From contig CALHIP010000012.1 of the NCBI GenBank assembly GCA_938030745.1, positions 1 to 45,690 of the forward strand: a DNA stretch of 45,690 bases. The letters are read 5' to 3'. Within the stretch, counting starts at the first letter, position 1, and the number at the start of each line of letters is the position of its first letter. The notes beneath the pieces were generated by a model. That model searched no databases, was not told the DNA's origin, and saw only the letters and a program-made list of their open reading frames with translations. This stretch comes from an uncultured Patescibacteria group bacterium (GTDB taxonomy: Bacteria; Patescibacteriota; Patescibacteriia; UBA2591; CALHIP01). The position numbers were made by a program, and so were the translations under genes. Below, piece by piece: positions 25,331-31,949 of this stretch.

Positions 25331-25380
25331 TCCTAATTCTAATATCCAAATTTAAAGAATTTAGATATTAGAATTTAGGA
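25331..25380. terminator. Long AT-rich hairpin between hsp20 and dnaK
   Basis: TCCTAATTCTAATATC at the left pairs with GATATTAGAATTTAGGA at the right (one bulge), around an 18-nt loop that is itself partly self-complementary. It covers the last codons of hsp20 and ends 32 nt before the dnaK ATG. In the minus direction it is followed by A/T-rich sequence without a clean U-tract, so it may be an attenuator or mRNA-processing or stability element rather than a full terminator. Confidence 0.45.
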
Positions 25381-25842
25381 TTTTTTTGATTTCTTTACTT
25401 TGATTTTTATTTTTTTCGCCTTAGCTACTGGTGCCTTGGGAATAACAATTTTTAAAAGTCCATCTTCATAAGTAGCCTGAGCCTTATCGCCAATTACTTT
25501 AGTTGGCAAACCTACTACTCGATAAAAGCTTCCATAACGAACTTCTTTACGGTAATAATCTTTTTCTTCAACTTCTGATTTTTTCTCACTTTTTCCTTTT
25601 AAGATCAATTTATCATCCTCTACTGAAATATCAACTTTTTCTGGCTCAATTCCAGGAACTTGTGTTTCAACAATAACATTATCTCCTTTTTCATAAACAT
25701 CAACTGGAGGAATAAATTCAGCTTCTTTTATTTCTGGCCATTCTCTTTCAATCAATTTATACCATCGATCAATCCATTTATCAACTTCCTCCCAATCTTC
25801 CCAAGGTCGCCAAAGCCAAGGTCGCCAAGGAATAAGTGGCAT
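25375..25842 (-). CDS. Small heat shock protein, Hsp20/alpha-crystallin family
   Basis: 155 residues. The N-terminus is Trp-rich (PWRPWLWRPWEDWEE), followed by the alpha-crystallin domain (about 48-140) with PPVDVYEKGDNVIVE, VPGIEPEKVDISVEDDKLIL, YGSFYRVVGLP and the closing ATYEDGLLKIVIPK. The basic tail has a K-I-K-I-K motif that could act as the I-x-I anchor for oligomerisation. It holds unfolding proteins for the DnaK system. It sits between grpE and dnaK, an unusual but sensible position. Confidence 0.93.
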   Translation of the reverse strand: MPLIPWRPWLWRPWEDWEEVDKWIDRWYKLIEREWPEIKEAEFIPPVDVYEKGDNVIVETQVPGIEPEKVDISVEDDKLILKGKSEKKSEVEEKDYYRKEVRYGSFYRVVGLPTKVIGDKAQATYEDGLLKIVIPKAPVAKAKKIKIKVKKSKKS

Positions 25843-25898
25843 ATGTTTTAAATTAAAATCTTATCTAAAAATTTTCGACCTTTTGTTTAAAAAGTTTT

Positions 25899-26384
25899 TT
25901 ATTTTACTATAACCTTAGCCACTTTTATTACTTTGCCATTCATTTTATACCCAGTACTTACTTCTTCCACGATTTCATCACTTTCTCCTCTTTTTTCAAC
26001 AGCTTCATGTAACTCAGGATTGAATTTTTCACCAAGAGTCTTTATTTTTTCTATTCCTAGATCTTTTAAAAACTCATCAAATTGTTTTTTTATTTGTTTT
26101 AGTCCTTCTATTAGTGCCTCTTTCTGAGTTTCTTGATACTCTAATGATTTATTTAGATTTTCATAAATTGGCAAAATTTTTAAAACTAAATCTTTAGTTG
26201 CAAATTCTATCCATTCACTTTTTTCCTTTTCAATTTCTCTTTCTCGATTAATATAATCTGCCTTAGCCCTTTTCCAACCATCTAAATATTCTTTATTCTG
26301 TTTTTTTAATTCTTCAATTTCCTTCTTTAACTGATTTATTTCTTCTTTTAACTTATTAATATCTTCTTTTTTTCCGAAAATCAT
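25899..26384 (-). CDS. grpE: GrpE nucleotide-exchange factor
   Basis: 161 residues. The N-terminal half is a long coiled coil (INQLKKEIEELKKQNKEYLDGWKRAKADYINREREIEKE, residues about 10-50), which contains the conserved WKRAKADYxN block. The C-terminal beta domain has EKFNPELHEAV and ends GYKMNGKVIKVAKVIVK. It releases ADP from DnaK. The start overlaps the hrcA stop by 4 nt, so it is coupled to hrcA. Confidence 0.96.
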   Translation of the reverse strand: MIFGKKEDINKLKEEINQLKKEIEELKKQNKEYLDGWKRAKADYINREREIEKEKSEWIEFATKDLVLKILPIYENLNKSLEYQETQKEALIEGLKQIKKQFDEFLKDLGIEKIKTLGEKFNPELHEAVEKRGESDEIVEEVSTGYKMNGKVIKVAKVIVK

Positions 26385-27061
26385 ATAATTTTTTTAATAG
26401 ATTTTATTAAACTCAGATTTTTATTATAATCCATTCTTATTGGACCTAATAAACCAATAACAATTTTTTCATTATCTATTTCAATTTTATCAAATATTGT
26501 TGCACATTTATCACCGAAAGGATTTTCATCACCAATTAAAATTTTTACTTCATTTATCTTATCAAAAATATTTCTCATTGTCTCGTCTAGATGGTCAATT
26601 ATTTCAGAGAAATTTTTGACTAAAGATAAATCTTTAAATTCTGGTTGATGGAAAAGATAAGAAAGACCAGTATAATAAAAATCTTCTTTTGAGAATGCTA
26701 CTACTACTGCCTCTTTTGAAAGTTCAGCTAATTTTTTAGCTAAATTTTTCACTCTTTCTCTTTTTCCTTTCTTTTTATTATCGATTTCAAAGAACTTCTC
26801 TATCAAGAAATTATCTTCTTCTTTTAAAAAATTATCAAGAAAAAATTTAAAACCTTTAAGGGTAGGAATTCTTCCGGCTGAAGTATGAGGTTGAAAAAGC
26901 AAACCCATTTTTGTTAAATCAAGCATCTCATTACGAAGAGTTGCTGAACTTAATTTCGGGAAATCTTTTTTTGCTAACATTCTAGAACTAATTGGTTTTG
27001 CTTTCTTAATATATTCTTCAATTACTTTTTTTAAAACTTTCTTTTTTCTTTGAGTAAGCAT
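26381..27061 (-). CDS. hrcA: Heat-inducible transcription repressor HrcA, short form
   Basis: 226 residues from MLTQRKKKVLKKVIEEYI. The winged-helix N-terminus contains KPISSRMLAKKDFPKLSSATLRNEMLDL and HTSAGRIPT, which binds CIRCE. The C-terminal domain is reduced compared with the usual 340 or so residues but still has GDENPFGDKCATIF and VIGLLGPIRMDYNKNLSLI. Starting at 27061 leaves the CIRCE operator and promoter fully upstream, whereas an in-frame ATG at 27100 lies inside CIRCE. It represses its own operon, and heat or loss of chaperone support relieves repression. Confidence 0.95.
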   Translation of the reverse strand: MLTQRKKKVLKKVIEEYIKKAKPISSRMLAKKDFPKLSSATLRNEMLDLTKMGLLFQPHTSAGRIPTLKGFKFFLDNFLKEEDNFLIEKFFEIDNKKKGKRERVKNLAKKLAELSKEAVVVAFSKEDFYYTGLSYLFHQPEFKDLSLVKNFSEIIDHLDETMRNIFDKINEVKILIGDENPFGDKCATIFDKIEIDNEKIVIGLLGPIRMDYNKNLSLIKSIKKII

Positions 27062-27082
27062 AGGTTTTATTTTATATTCCAA

Positions 27083-27111
27083 TTTTATCAAAATTAGCAC
27101 TCTTGTGTCAA
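27083..27111 (-). promoter_or_regulatory. Promoter of the hrcA heat-shock operon
   Basis: TTGACA (27106-27111), 17-nt spacer, ATAAAA (27083-27088). The -35 hexamer lies inside the 9-nt CIRCE spacer, so bound HrcA would block polymerase directly. The leader before the ATG at 27061 is about 15 nt. Confidence 0.65.
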
Positions 27112-27120
27112 GAGTGCTAA
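27094..27120. promoter_or_regulatory. CIRCE operator (HrcA binding site)
   Basis: TTAGCACTC (27094-27102), 9-nt spacer TTGTGTCAA, GAGTGCTAA (27112-27120). This is the exact CIRCE consensus with perfect arms and canonical spacing. It lies 33 nt upstream of hrcA and overlaps the promoter. Confidence 0.97.
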
Positions 27121-27139
27121 CCTGTGGATAACTTAAGTT

Positions 27140-28123
27140 TTATCTATCGAACCCTTTTGGATAATTCTGATAAAATTGCCAAGCGGTTTTAATGATTGTT
27201 TCTAAATCAGAGTATTTTGGTTGCCAGCCAAGCTCTTTTTTTATTTTATTCGAGCTGGCAATTAAAATTGGTGGATCACCGATTCTTCTTGGTTTTATTT
27301 TAGCTGGAATTTTCTTGCTAGTGATCTTTCTTGCCATTTCTAAAACTTCTTTAACAGAAAATCCTTTTTCTGAACCCAAATTATAAATTTTTGATTTTTT
27401 ATTTTTTAATAAAAATTTTAGAGCTAAAATATGGGCATTTGCTAAATCACTAACATGAATATAATCTCTGATACAAGTTCCATCTTTAGTTGGATAATCA
27501 TTACCATAAATTTCTAAATATTTTTTTTGAGAAAGAGCAACTTTCAAAATGTTAGGAATCAAATGAGTTTCTGGCCGATGGTCTTCACCAATTAAGCCAG
27601 ATAAATCAGCACCGGCAGCATTAAAATAACGAAGAGAAATAAATTTTAAACCGTAATTTTTGTCAAAATATTCTAATAATTTTTCAAAAAGATATTTTGT
27701 TTGGCCATAAACGTTGAATGGTTTTAAAGGAGAATCTTCTTTTAATGGAAATTTTTGTGGCTGATAAACTGCTGCTGATGAAGAAAAAATAATATATTTA
27801 ATTTTATTTTTGATCATTGCTTCAAGTAAATTTATCCCATTTAAAACATTATTTTTGAAATATTTTTCTGGTTTTTTCATTGACTCCTCTGCCTCAATAA
27901 AACTAGCTAAATGAATAATAACTTTTGGCTTATATCTTTTAAAAACTTGATTAAGTTTATTTTTATCTTCTAAATCACCTTTAATAAAAAAACCACCTAA
28001 AACTGCTTGGCGATGACCAGAAGATAAATTGTCATAAACAAAAATTTGATGATTTTTTTTAAGTAATTCTTTAACAACATGAGAACCAATATATCCAGCG
28101 CCACCAGTAATAAAAATACGCAT
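27140..28123 (-). CDS. galE: UDP-glucose 4-epimerase
   Basis: 327 residues, extended short-chain dehydrogenase fold. The NAD-binding motif is GGAGYIGSH at 7-15. The catalytic Ser lies in FSSSAAVYQP and the YxxxK motif is YGQTKYLFEK. LRYFNAAGADLSGLIGEDH and GTCIRDYIHVSDLANAHILAL are typical of GalE. It interconverts UDP-glucose and UDP-galactose and so supplies sugar donors for the polysaccharide enzymes encoded at 5-11 kb. The stop lies 20 nt before the CIRCE element, so it may read into the heat-shock operon. Confidence 0.92.
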   Translation of the reverse strand: MRIFITGGAGYIGSHVVKELLKKNHQIFVYDNLSSGHRQAVLGGFFIKGDLEDKNKLNQVFKRYKPKVIIHLASFIEAEESMKKPEKYFKNNVLNGINLLEAMIKNKIKYIIFSSSAAVYQPQKFPLKEDSPLKPFNVYGQTKYLFEKLLEYFDKNYGLKFISLRYFNAAGADLSGLIGEDHRPETHLIPNILKVALSQKKYLEIYGNDYPTKDGTCIRDYIHVSDLANAHILALKFLLKNKKSKIYNLGSEKGFSVKEVLEMARKITSKKIPAKIKPRRIGDPPILIASSNKIKKELGWQPKYSDLETIIKTAWQFYQNYPKGFDR

Positions 28124-28158
28124 ATTAGTTATAAATATAAAATTGTAGATTAAAAAGT

Positions 28159-29051
28159 CTATTCTTTCAAAGATTCAATTTCTTCTGCAATACGGTCAAG
28201 ATAAGAATAGTCTGATTTTTCTTTTATTTTTTTTGGAATAATCACATCTTTGATAAGTGTGATTAGTCCCATCTTCCAATCTTTTTTAGATTCTTCATCA
28301 CCTCCCATAGTCTCAATAATAGGAATTTTTTTTCTCTCGCATATTCCAATATTTGCTTCAATTTCATTCCATGATGACCTAAAGAAGTAACAATTACTGT
28401 AGGCACTTTCTTCAATTCTTCTAAAATTTTTATTCCTGGTGTATTTTCTCTAAGTTTTTTATCAATTTCTTTTTGCAAATCATCTTCAGGTATTATTTCT
28501 AAAAGAGAACTATATTTTCTTATAAGTGCCAACTCATCTTCTTCAGAAACGTCCTTTAATTCTTCTTCTATAGTTCTCTCTCCTATTTTTAATCCTGAGA
28601 TTATCGAGAAAAATTCTTTCAATTCTTCAAGAATTCTTTTTTTCTTTTCTTTATCGGTTTCACTAAGAAATTTCATTAAAAGTTGGGAAGGGTGATTTTC
28701 TTCAAACTCTTTTTGTTTTTCTTTGTCAAAGGGATGAAGTGTTGTTCTTCCTTTCCATTTATAAATCTTTTCAAATTCTCCCATCATCCCTAATTTTTTT
28801 TCATCTTCTGGTATAAAAACATCAACTAAAACACCAGACCACCCCTCTTTTTTCTTCTCTTCAAATTCTTTCATATTCTTTACCTTTTCAAAAATAATCG
28901 GTAAATTTAGTGTTTTAATTTTTTCCTCTAATTTCTCGAAGTCTTTAATATATTCTTGATTATCTTCAATGACCAAAATCTTAATTAAAAATTCTTTTTC
29001 TTTTTCTTCTCTTGATGGTATCCCTTCCTTTGATAGAAATCCAAATGGCAT
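28159..29051 (-). pseudogene. Receiver-like (CheY-fold) protein, frameshifted at a poly(A) run
   Basis: The upstream frame (from 29051) begins with ILVIEDNQEY, then GVLVDVFIPEDE and, after a large charged insert, VPTVIVTSLGHHG. These resemble receiver-domain landmarks: acidic pair, phosphoacceptor Asp, conserved Thr/Ser. After a run of eight A (28326-28333 on the plus strand) this frame runs into 25 odd residues and stops at 28263. Adding one A instead gives IPIIETMGGDEESKKDWKMGL and a natural charged C-terminus ending at 28159, about 297 residues in all. It is either a genuine frameshift, slippage-rescued, or a sequencing error. No histidine kinase or output domain is visible. It follows the zinc-ribbon gene by 55 nt. 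Confidence 0.6.
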
Positions 29052-29106
29052 AAATTTAAAAATAATAAAATTTATAATAAAATTTCGACCTTTAAAAATT
29101 TCTTTT

Positions 29107-29310
29107 TTAACTATTCAATTTTTCAATTTTCCCACATCCTATTTTATGGCCGCATTTAGGACAAATCTTCCCTTTTTCAATTGTTTCCATCGCCTCTAAT
29201 ATATCTCCCACCTCTTCTCTATAGCCACATTTATTACAGACCAACAGAACCTTTTCTTTTTTTTCTGGTTCTGGAATCTTTAAAGATTCTTTACTTTCTT
29301 TTCCACTCAT
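29107..29310 (-). CDS. Small zinc-ribbon protein
   Basis: 67 residues. A charged N-terminal tail precedes VCNKCGYREEVGD and CPKCGHKIGCG, two CxxC knuckles 25 residues apart that should bind one zinc ion. Function is unknown. Such ribbons often mediate protein or nucleic-acid contacts. It is the first gene of a two-gene unit with the receiver-like gene. Its promoter -10 ends 8 nt before the ATG, predicting a leaderless mRNA. Confidence 0.7.
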   Translation of the reverse strand: MSGKESKESLKIPEPEKKEKVLLVCNKCGYREEVGDILEAMETIEKGKICPKCGHKIGCGKIEKLNS

Positions 29311-29318
29311 ATCATTAA

Positions 29319-29347
29319 ATAATAAACTTTTTTAAAAAATTGGTCAA
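29319..29347 (-). promoter_or_regulatory. Promoter of the zinc-ribbon gene
   Basis: TTGACC (29342-29347), 17-nt spacer, TATTAT (29319-29324), 8 nt before the ATG at 29310. Confidence 0.5.
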
Positions 29348-29464
29348 GTGAAGTTTTATCACATTACCGCCAAGAGAGCTAAACTAAATGGTCTTTGTTT
29401 TCTCAATTCTTTTAGACTGTACCAATCTTTCAATAAAGCTAGAGCTTTAAAAACTTTTGGCTAA
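29348..29464 (+). pseudogene. Possible short ORF or gene remnant
   Basis: From GTG at 29348 to TAA at 29462-29464, 38 codons encode a basic peptide (for example HITAKRAKLNGLCFLNSF). It has no Shine-Dalgarno and no recognised family. It may be a fragment of a lost gene, possibly of a mobile element, or chance. Confidence 0.15.
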
Positions 29465-29502
29465 AGATTTTTCTCTTGAAGAAATCTTTCTCTTTTAAAT
29501 TA

Positions 29503-29534
29503 AAAAAGGGGTGGAAAGAAAGCCACCCCTTTTT
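29503..29534 (-). terminator. Terminator of the transglutaminase-like operon
   Basis: AAAAAGGGGTGG (29503-29514) pairs over 12 bp with CCACCCCTTTTT (29523-29534) around an 8-nt loop. In the minus direction the 3' arm ends in TTTTTT. It lies 5 nt after the stop of the 70-aa gene and may also work in the plus direction. Confidence 0.85.
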
Positions 29535-29539
29535 AGTTT

Positions 29540-29752
29540 TTAATAATCCATTTTTAATAATCCATGATAAATTTCTCGCTGAACTAGATTGTCCATTGAC
29601 GCCTGCAAACTCTCTTTTATTAAATCATTGTAGATTTCATCTAATCCTCGTATCAGTTCGGGATTCTCCGAAATAATTTCTGAAAGTGATTTTCCTTTTC
29701 CTAATAATTCCCTAATTTTCTTTGCTGCTTCTTCTGGAGTTAAATTATTCAT
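29540..29752 (-). CDS. Small protein of unknown function, partner of the transglutaminase-like gene
   Basis: 70 residues, acidic, predicted all-helical: LTPEEAAKKIRELLGKGKSLSEIISENPEL, then LDEIYNDLIKESLQ. The middle (SLSEIISENPEL) looks like a short helix-turn-helix-like pair, but no DNA-binding family is recognised. GGAGGTGAAAT directly before the ATG is a strong Shine-Dalgarno. It starts 12 nt after the 533-aa gene and is followed by a terminator, so the two form a closed two-gene operon. Confidence 0.65.
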   Translation of the reverse strand: MNNLTPEEAAKKIRELLGKGKSLSEIISENPELIRGLDEIYNDLIKESLQASMDNLVQREIYHGLLKMDY

Positions 29753-29764
29753 ATTTCACCTCCT

Positions 29765-31366
29765 TTAGAAATTATAAATTTTTTTTAATTTCTTCAATGA
29801 TTTTAAAATTTTCAGAGTTTTAAGAACTTGTGGATGTGGGAACTCTTCTTTATTAAGAACTTCTAAGCATTTTTCAGCAAATGAAGAAAGTTTACTTTCT
29901 TGAGGAAAATTCTTACTTATTTTATCTATTACCGCAAGTAAAACATTCGCTAAGGCCATCTGGAAAAATCCAACCTGAGCTAACTCTTCAGTAAATTCGA
30001 ATGTCTTAAAATATCCTATCGCTGTATCACTTATTGCTCCCCAACCTACTGAGAATAAAGGATTTATCACTTCAAGGACTGGATGAACTATTTCACCCCT
30101 TTCTCTGGCTTTATCAAACCAATCGAATATTTTAAAATAACCTACATAATGATACAAAGTAATAATTTCTTCAATAGCTCGTTTTAATCCATTTTCTTTT
30201 ATAAACAATAATAATTCGGATGAATCATTTTTAGAGGAGATAAAAGCGCGAATAATGGCATCTGATTCGCTTAATTCATAAAGTAGATTAACTAGCTGGG
30301 AAGAATTTTGAGTTTCCTTTAATTTCATTTCAATATTTTGAGACTGCTTTAACAAATTTTGGAATTCTTTAATTTTATTTTTGAGTTGGTTATCAAGACT
30401 GCTACTCTTTAAAAGAAGAGATAAACCTGGATAAGTCTTGTTATATTTTTGAAGGAGTGTATCTATCTTTTTCATCTGTTTTTGCATATCCGAAGGTAAT
30501 ATCCCCCAGCTTATTCCGTATGGATCAATTAAAATCCAGTCACCATCTGAAAGTTGAACAAGTAAACAAGTATGAAATCCGAGTTCTTTTTCTAATCTGA
30601 TTTCTGCTACCTCTTTATTTATTTTAAGACTCTGCTCAAAAGCTTCATCATTCTTAATTTCTCGCTCTGAAAGATCGTTATTGATAATTTTATTTAGAAA
30701 CAAGGTAAGATTACATTCAATTTCTGTAAGTGATTTTAGGACGAAAGCACTATAAAATTTGGCTGAACACCGAGAAAAGAATGAAGCTAACTGAATTTCT
30801 TTACCTAGACAATTTAACTCAGAACCGGATTTTTTAATCTGCCTTGGAAGAAATCGGGTAATACCTTGTTTGACATTGAATTCTTCTTCAAACTTTTTCA
30901 ATTCCTGAAGCCCTTCTTTCGTTGTCGGAATAAGTTTTTGTGCTTTTGAACGAAGGAGTAAGAAAAGGGATTCCACTACCTTGATCTGATTTTCTTTGTC
31001 TCCACTTTTCCATTGTTTAACTAAATTTTCTAATTTTGGAAGTAATTCTTTTCCCGCTTTAATTAACTCATAACCAATGGTTTCTATTAATATGGAGAGT
31101 TGCCATTTCTTCAGAGAGAAAGGGAAGGAAGATTCTGTTATTTTACTAATTGCTTCTTCATCATTGTTGTATTTCCGCAAGATTCTTCCTAAGGAAAAAA
31201 GATCAGGGAATATATTCCCATATTCATCGATTGAAGGAAAATTATCACCTCCTATGCGCTTTCTCCAATACTTCGAAGAAAAAATCTTTTCAAGAGAGAG
31301 AGAAGGATTGATACCTTCTTGTAAAACAAAGTCTATTATTTCGTTAAGATTCTTTTTTTTGTCCAT
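29765..31366 (-). CDS. Large helical protein with a transglutaminase-like Cys-His-Asp pattern
   Basis: 533 residues. Residues about 175-275 contain ELNCLGKEIQLASFF, then FHTCLLVQLSDGDWILIDPYG. Spacing and context match the Cys, His and Asp of transglutaminase-like cysteine hydrolases (NCxGKAxxLAxL ... Hxxxxx ... WxxIDPxG). The N-terminal 170 and C-terminal 240 residues are helical and repeat-like, without recognised domains. No signal peptide is seen. It could be a cytosolic protease, amidase or inactive scaffold. It is transcribed from its own promoter, with a hairpin at the predicted 5' end of the mRNA followed by a strong AAAGGAGG site. The family is not recognised beyond this motif. Confidence 0.55.
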   Translation of the reverse strand: MDKKKNLNEIIDFVLQEGINPSLSLEKIFSSKYWRKRIGGDNFPSIDEYGNIFPDLFSLGRILRKYNNDEEAISKITESSFPFSLKKWQLSILIETIGYELIKAGKELLPKLENLVKQWKSGDKENQIKVVESLFLLLRSKAQKLIPTTKEGLQELKKFEEEFNVKQGITRFLPRQIKKSGSELNCLGKEIQLASFFSRCSAKFYSAFVLKSLTEIECNLTLFLNKIINNDLSEREIKNDEAFEQSLKINKEVAEIRLEKELGFHTCLLVQLSDGDWILIDPYGISWGILPSDMQKQMKKIDTLLQKYNKTYPGLSLLLKSSSLDNQLKNKIKEFQNLLKQSQNIEMKLKETQNSSQLVNLLYELSESDAIIRAFISSKNDSSELLLFIKENGLKRAIEEIITLYHYVGYFKIFDWFDKARERGEIVHPVLEVINPLFSVGWGAISDTAIGYFKTFEFTEELAQVGFFQMALANVLLAVIDKISKNFPQESKLSSFAEKCLEVLNKEEFPHPQVLKTLKILKSLKKLKKIYNF

Positions 31367-31378
31367 TTTTCCTCCTTT

Positions 31379-31401
31379 GAAGGGTGGTTTAAAATCCCTT
31401 C
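31379..31401 (-). promoter_or_regulatory. 5'-terminal stem-loop in the leader of the transglutaminase-like operon
   Basis: On the minus strand GAAGGG (31396-31401) pairs with CCCTTC (31379-31384) around an 11-nt AT-rich loop. The predicted transcription start is at about 31401, so the hairpin would be the first structure of the mRNA, directly followed by AAAGGAGG and the ATG. It may protect the 5' end or modulate ribosome access. Confidence 0.5.
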
Positions 31402-31407
31402 ATTATA

Positions 31408-31436
31408 AGGATAATTTATTTTTTAAAATTTGTCAA
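31408..31436 (-). promoter_or_regulatory. Promoter of the transglutaminase-like operon
   Basis: TTGACA (31431-31436), 17-nt spacer, TATCCT (31408-31413). It lies between this operon and the end of the long cell-wall transcription unit, for which no clear terminator is visible. Confidence 0.5.
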
Positions 31437-31468
31437 TAATTAATGTGTTAACACCTTGAAACAGATTT

Positions 31469-31945
31469 TTATCCGCCTTGTTGAACGAAATTTGGCCAAC
31501 GAAATGGAATTTTTTCAGTATTCCAAGGTATTCGATATTCATCTGGCTTCTTATAGTTATAAGTTTTTGTCGGAATATTTAAAATTTTTGCTCCTTTTTT
31601 TGTTAAGGCAGTAAAACCATGAACAACGCCTTTAGGAATTTTTAAAACTATATGCTCTCCCCTTTCCTCTGGTGCTGATAAGATAAATTTAGCTGTCTTA
31701 CCATAAGTTTTTGATTTTTTTCTTGCATCATAAAGCCCGATCAAGGCTTTTCCATCAAGACAGACAAAATAATCATCTTGTAATTTATGATAATGCCAAG
31801 CCTTAGCTATCCCGTATTTGCAGAAAGTTATATAAACTTGACCAAATTTTTTAAAAATTTTGTCATCAGAACGTAAAATTTCCATCAAAAAACCGCGACT
31901 ATCTTTAATAACTTTTAATTTTTTTATTTTTACTCCTTCAATCAT
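31469..31945 (-). CDS. RmlC-like dTDP-4-dehydrorhamnose 3,5-epimerase family cupin
   Basis: 158 residues. DSRGFLMEILR and FGQVYITFCKYGIAKAWHYHK match the N-terminal strands and the catalytic-His region of RmlC. YFVCLDGKALIGLYDAR and IPKGVVHGFTAL correspond to the cupin core. It probably makes or modifies a deoxysugar nucleotide for surface glycans, in line with the rhamnosyltransferase-like GT2 genes at 5-10 kb. Other rml genes are absent from the window, so the exact epimerase substrate is open. It is last in the cell-wall unit, 4 nt after murC. Confidence 0.8.
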   Translation of the reverse strand: MIEGVKIKKLKVIKDSRGFLMEILRSDDKIFKKFGQVYITFCKYGIAKAWHYHKLQDDYFVCLDGKALIGLYDARKKSKTYGKTAKFILSAPEERGEHIVLKIPKGVVHGFTALTKKGAKILNIPTKTYNYKKPDEYRIPWNTEKIPFRWPNFVQQGG

Positions 31946-31949
31946 AAAA

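Noticed and set aside
25298-25349. Upstream ATG for dnaK at 25349
   Set aside because: It adds a non-conserved N-terminus encoded within the intergenic hairpin. Conserved DnaK sequence begins at 25298.
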